Assembly: GCF_904426505.1 (NCBI RefSeq)
Contig: NZ_CAJGBN010000071.1
Coordinates: forward strand, 1 to 64,000
Length of the DNA: 64,000 nt
Direction: 5' to 3'
From: Rubrivivax sp. A210
GTDB taxonomy: Bacteria; Pseudomonadota; Gammaproteobacteria; Burkholderiales; Burkholderiaceae_C
The notes under the pieces were generated by a model. It ran no database searches. It was not told where the DNA came from and saw only the letters and a list, made by a program, of their open reading frames with translations. How positions within the stretch are numbered: the stretch's first letter is position 1; each line of letters begins with the position of its first letter. The position numbers were made by a program, and so were the translations under genes. Below are positions 61,440 through 64,000 of this stretch, piece by piece.

Positions 61440-62035
61440 CAGTCGGTGTTGCAGGCGCCGCTGGCCGCGTCGGCCGGCGTGAACATGCTGTTGGCGGCGC
61501 TGCTGAATTCGTCCTGGCCCGTGGGCATGGGGCGGCTGATCCAGTAGCGCAGCAGCTTGGCGCCGGCGTCCTCGGGCGTCTCGAAGACCAGGCCACCGCC
61601 GTGCAGCACGTCGCGCACCAAGGGCTTGTTGAGCAAACGGCTTTGCAGCGGGCTGCCCACCACGGTCTCGCCCAGGGACGAGTAGTAGTTCTTGTACATG
61701 TCGGTGTCACGCAGGGCGGCCGCGCCCAGTGCCGGGTCGACCGCCGCCGCACCGCCGCGCAGGCGCAGCGCACCGCCGGTGCCGGCCGTGTTGTCGTGGC
61801 AGCCCGAAGAGGCACAGGTATTGGTGGTGACGCTGCCGTTGATGACGACGCGCAGGGGCTGCTCGAGCACGGGGGTGACGCAACGCATGAAGTAGACGAA
61901 GGACAGTTTCTGGCCGCCGGTGGCGGCCGGATTGTCGACGCTCTTCGGGTTGTCGAAGGGGCTGCTGCCGCCGCCGCAGCCGGGCAGCAGGGCGAGCAGG
62001 AAAGGCAGGCAGATCGAGAATTTGAACAACTTCAT
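61439..62035 (-). CDS. Predicted lipoprotein with CX4CH heme-like motif
   Basis: The 198-residue protein has a signal peptide with LPGC (C20 as lipid site) and then one c-heme-like motif CASSGCH (C74, C79, H80), which has four residues between the Cys instead of two. CX4CH heme sites are known in tetraheme cytochrome c3. C52 is also present, and GGGLVFETPEDAGAKLLRYW is a conserved-looking C-terminal part. The gene lies between the multi-CXXCH gene and the SH3/barrel gene. Heme binding is possible but not proved; the pair could equally form a disulfide. Confidence 0.8.
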   Translation of the reverse strand: MKLFKFSICLPFLLALLPGCGGGSSPFDNPKSVDNPAATGGQKLSFVYFMRCVTPVLEQPLRVVINGSVTTNTCASSGCHDNTAGTGGALRLRGGAAAVDPALGAAALRDTDMYKNYYSSLGETVVGSPLQSRLLNKPLVRDVLHGGGLVFETPEDAGAKLLRYWISRPMPTGQDEFSSAANSMFTPADAASGACNTD

Positions 62036-62045
62036 CGTACCGATC

Positions 62046-62168
62046 AGAAGGCGTGCAGGAACCGTCGCGAGCGGCCCGAGCTTGGTTCGAGCAACGCAGC
62101 CGTACACCCGTACGGCGAGTAGCACAGGACCGAGATCGGGTCGCGCAGCAGGTTCATGCGCGCCTTCT
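62046..62168. repeat. Extragenic palindromic element C
   Basis: Outer arms AGAAGGCGTGCAGGAACC (62046-62063) and its near-complement at 62151-62168 match in 16 of 18 positions. A second pair of arms (about CCCGAGCTTGGTTC and GGACCGAGATCGGG) matches in 11 of 14. The centre is a perfect GCCGTAC-ACCC-GTACGGC hairpin at 62099-62116. It overlaps the stop codon of the cytochrome gene and separates it from the next gene, so it may attenuate the downstream operon. Element A shares the central hairpin. Confidence 0.7.
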
Positions 62169-64000
62169 AGGGCCTGCAGCCGCTGGCGATCCATGCGGCA
62201 ATGGTGTTGTAACCGGAGCTGGCGGGCGGGAGTATCGCCGTGGTCTGGGCGAGCGCGCCAGCCGGGTGGGGCACGGTGGAAGGCTTGCTGAGCAGCGCAT
62301 TGGCGCTGGCGTCGCAGACGTTCGTCACCAGCGTCAGCGTGACGTTGTAGTCGCCGCCGGCGCTGCCGGTCAGCACGAAACGGTTGCGCGCCGTGCCGGC
62401 AGCAGGCGCGTGGCAGCCGGCGCATTGCGCGCGCAGCACCGGCAGCACCTGGGCCGCGAACACGGTCTGGCTCAGGCCGCTGACGCTGCGCACGCCGCTG
62501 CCAGCGTCGAAGGGGTCGTTGAAATACTGGCCGCCCAGGTCCATCCACTCGGCCACCAGGCGCTTCTCGGCAGGCGTCAGCAGGCTGGGGTGGTCGGGCG
62601 CGGTGGCCGGCGGGCTGGGGTGGGCGGTGCGCGCGTCGGCGCCGGCCAGCAGGGTCTGGCCCCACAGGATTTCACCGAGGCGGCTCTTGCGCGCCTGGCC
62701 GGCGCCACCAGCAGCGCCGGAGCTGGTCTCGACCAGCGGCGGACCCAGCACCAGCTCGGGCACGCCCTCGCGCAGGCGCACCCGCGGCGCGCCGTTGGCA
62801 TCGAACTGCGGGTCGCCCAGCATCAGCTCCTCGTAGGAGACGAGGCGCCCGCTGCCGCCGACCAGGGCGCGCAGGTCCAGCCGGGCGCGGTCGGCGTGGC
62901 AGCCCGTGCAGGTGAGCGCGCCGGCCGTGCCGCGGCTCTTGGTCCACAGCGGCTGGATGTGGTCGGGGTAGTTGATGACGCCGTTCACCGGCGCCGGCGT
63001 CGTGAGGTCGTCGGCCGGCCGCGGGTTGCCCACGTAGCGCAGGCTGATGGCCGGCCGCGCCGCCACGCCGGCCTGGGCGGTGTCGGCCCAGATGTCCTCG
63101 TAGACCGGGTCGGCCGCGAGATTGAGTGCCACGGGGTCGAGCCGCGTGCGCAGCGAGGCCAGGGTCTCGCCGCTCAGGTGCTGCGCCGCCAGCGCCTGCT
63201 TGAGGCCGGCCGGCAGCGCGTTGACCACGGCGCCGGAATTGAGCGCCGCGCCACGCCGCGGGCTGTGGCAGCCGTCGCAGGTGCGGCGCTCGCCCGGCCG
63301 CACCTGGATCCAGTTGGTGTGGGTCTGCAGCGCGCGGCCCTGGCTGTCGACGATGGACAGCGCCAGCGGCACATCGGCCGGCACCTGCAGCTTGAAGGAG
63401 CCGTCGGGTTCGACCGGCGCGTAGCCGACGATCTGCTGCTGCTCGAAATCGGTCTCGCCGATGGCGCGCCGCAGGCCGGTGGACCCGCTGGGCGGCGGCA
63501 CGCCGCGGATGGCGCGCACGAAGCGCGCCGGCGCACAGAGATAGGCCGGGTCGGCCGGGTTCTTGATGCGAGCCAGGTCGGCCACCGAGGCCCGCGTGTC
63601 GGCGGCGTCCAGAGGCCGCGTCTGCGCGATGCCCACGCCGCAGCCGACGCGGTCGGCATCGGTCAGCACCGCCTCGGCCATGCGCTGCAGGCCGTCGGTG
63701 TCGTAGACGCTGCGCACCTCGATCAGCGCCAGGTCGCGCGCCGCGAGGTCGGTGTCCACGGTGGTCGGCTCGACCACATTGGGCTCGGGCCGTGGCTGCA
63801 GCGCGATGGGGTCGGTGTACATGAAGCCCGGCGGCGGCGCGGCCACGATGAGCCAGGTCTGCTTCAGCTTGCTCGGATCGAACATCCAGATCGCGTAGGC
63901 GGCCGGGGCGTTGTCACGCACGCTGTCGGCGGCCACCGCCTCGACGGTGCGCTCGCCGTCCTGCATGCGCGCCAGTTCCTCGGGCGTCAGCGTGGTGCAG
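62167..64000 (-). CDS. Multi-CXXCH c-type cytochrome, HzsA-related-like (5' end beyond the window)
   Basis: At least 610 residues are visible and the frame stays open to the right edge, so the start is outside. Three c-type heme motifs are present: CDGCH, CTGCH and CAGCH. Other recognisable pieces are the domain-like stretch GYAPVEPDGSFKLQVPADVP before the first heme motif and VVNALPAGLKQALAAQ after it. The architecture resembles proteins annotated HzsA-related (hydrazine synthase alpha-like), which does not imply anammox chemistry. It would be exported and matured by the cytochrome c system; a nearby TlpA-type protein fits that. The stop lies in palindromic element C. Confidence 0.82.
   Translation of the reverse strand, partial: CTTLTPEELARMQDGERTVEAVAADSVRDNAPAAYAIWMFDPSKLKQTWLIVAAPPPGFMYTDPIALQPRPEPNVVEPTTVDTDLAARDLALIEVRSVYDTDGLQRMAEAVLTDADRVGCGVGIAQTRPLDAADTRASVADLARIKNPADPAYLCAPARFVRAIRGVPPPSGSTGLRRAIGETDFEQQQIVGYAPVEPDGSFKLQVPADVPLALSIVDSQGRALQTHTNWIQVRPGERRTCDGCHSPRRGAALNSGAVVNALPAGLKQALAAQHLSGETLASLRTRLDPVALNLAADPVYEDIWADTAQAGVAARPAISLRYVGNPRPADDLTTPAPVNGVINYPDHIQPLWTKSRGTAGALTCTGCHADRARLDLRALVGGSGRLVSYEELMLGDPQFDANGAPRVRLREGVPELVLGPPLVETSSGAAGGAGQARKSRLGEILWGQTLLAGADARTAHPSPPATAPDHPSLLTPAEKRLVAEWMDLGGQYFNDPFDAGSGVRSVSGLSQTVFAAQVLPVLRAQCAGCHAPAAGTARNRFVLTGSAGGDYNVTLTLVTNVCDASANALLSKPSTVPHPAGALAQTTAILPPASSGYNTIAAWIASGCRP

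Noticed and set aside
61439..64000. Anammox-type hydrazine synthesis
   Set aside because: Only a general resemblance of the multi-CXXCH protein to HzsA-related proteins; none of the other hydrazine synthase subunits is present.

Overview
The window is chromosomal, high-GC DNA from a betaproteobacterium, most likely a member of Burkholderiales near the Rubrivivax/Leptothrix/Piscinibacter group. The evidence is the gene order (tRNA-Tyr-Gly-Thr-tuf-tRNA-Trp-secE-nusG-rplKAJL-rpoBC followed by rpsL-rpsG-fusA-tuf), an S-adenosylhomocysteine (SAH) riboswitch in front of a metH gene lacking the homocysteine domain, the trpEGDC arrangement, and a PEP-CTERM surface protein. The strain name is not recoverable from sequence alone. 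No insertion sequence, prophage or CRISPR array was seen. No gene-free stretch exceeds 300 bases.

Layout. (1) 1-19145, minus strand: translation and transcription core, with two tuf genes that read identically, four tRNAs and a structured L10 leader. A lone plus-strand PIN-domain gene sits between rpoC and rpsL. (2) 19179-24795, minus: trpE-trpG-threonine aldolase-trpD-trpC-ung, tightly packed and partly overlapping. (3) 25090-33990: mixed housekeeping and accessory genes: a chalcone-isomerase-like exported protein, gph, an exported alpha/beta hydrolase, an NRDE protein, a DHDPS-family aldolase, a caspase-fold peptidase, a ParA-like ATPase, a small exported Lys/Ala-rich protein, and a TPR protein coupled to a HupE/UreJ-type membrane protein with an EF-hand-like loop. 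(4) 34017-40480: SAH riboswitch and metH, a transglutaminase-like protein, Rep helicase and a small coupled gene pair. (5) 40613-49048, minus: an 8.4-kb gene for a 2811-residue repetitive PEP-CTERM protein. (6) 49313 to the right edge, minus: about 15 collinear genes, most overlapping by 1-14 nt.

Region 6 is the most unusual part. Downstream to upstream it encodes an AgmX/PglI-type TonB-like protein, two ExbD/TolR proteins, one MotA/TolQ/ExbB channel protein, a small exported protein, two large lipoproteins (the larger TPR-like), another exported protein, a DUF3570 protein, a DUF4266 Cys-rich lipoprotein, a TlpA-type thioredoxin, two small outer-membrane beta-barrel proteins (one with an SH3-like domain), a lipoprotein with a CX4CH motif, and a multi-CXXCH c-type cytochrome running off the window. 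One TolQ, two TolR, an AgmX protein, TPR lipoproteins and small beta-barrels together recall the Agl-Glt trans-envelope machine of Myxococcus. Here that set is joined to a redox module. Its function is not known from sequence.

Three extragenic palindromic elements (17377-17497, 40478-40586, 62046-62168) of about 110-120 bp lie directly at gene 3' ends and look like one dispersed family.
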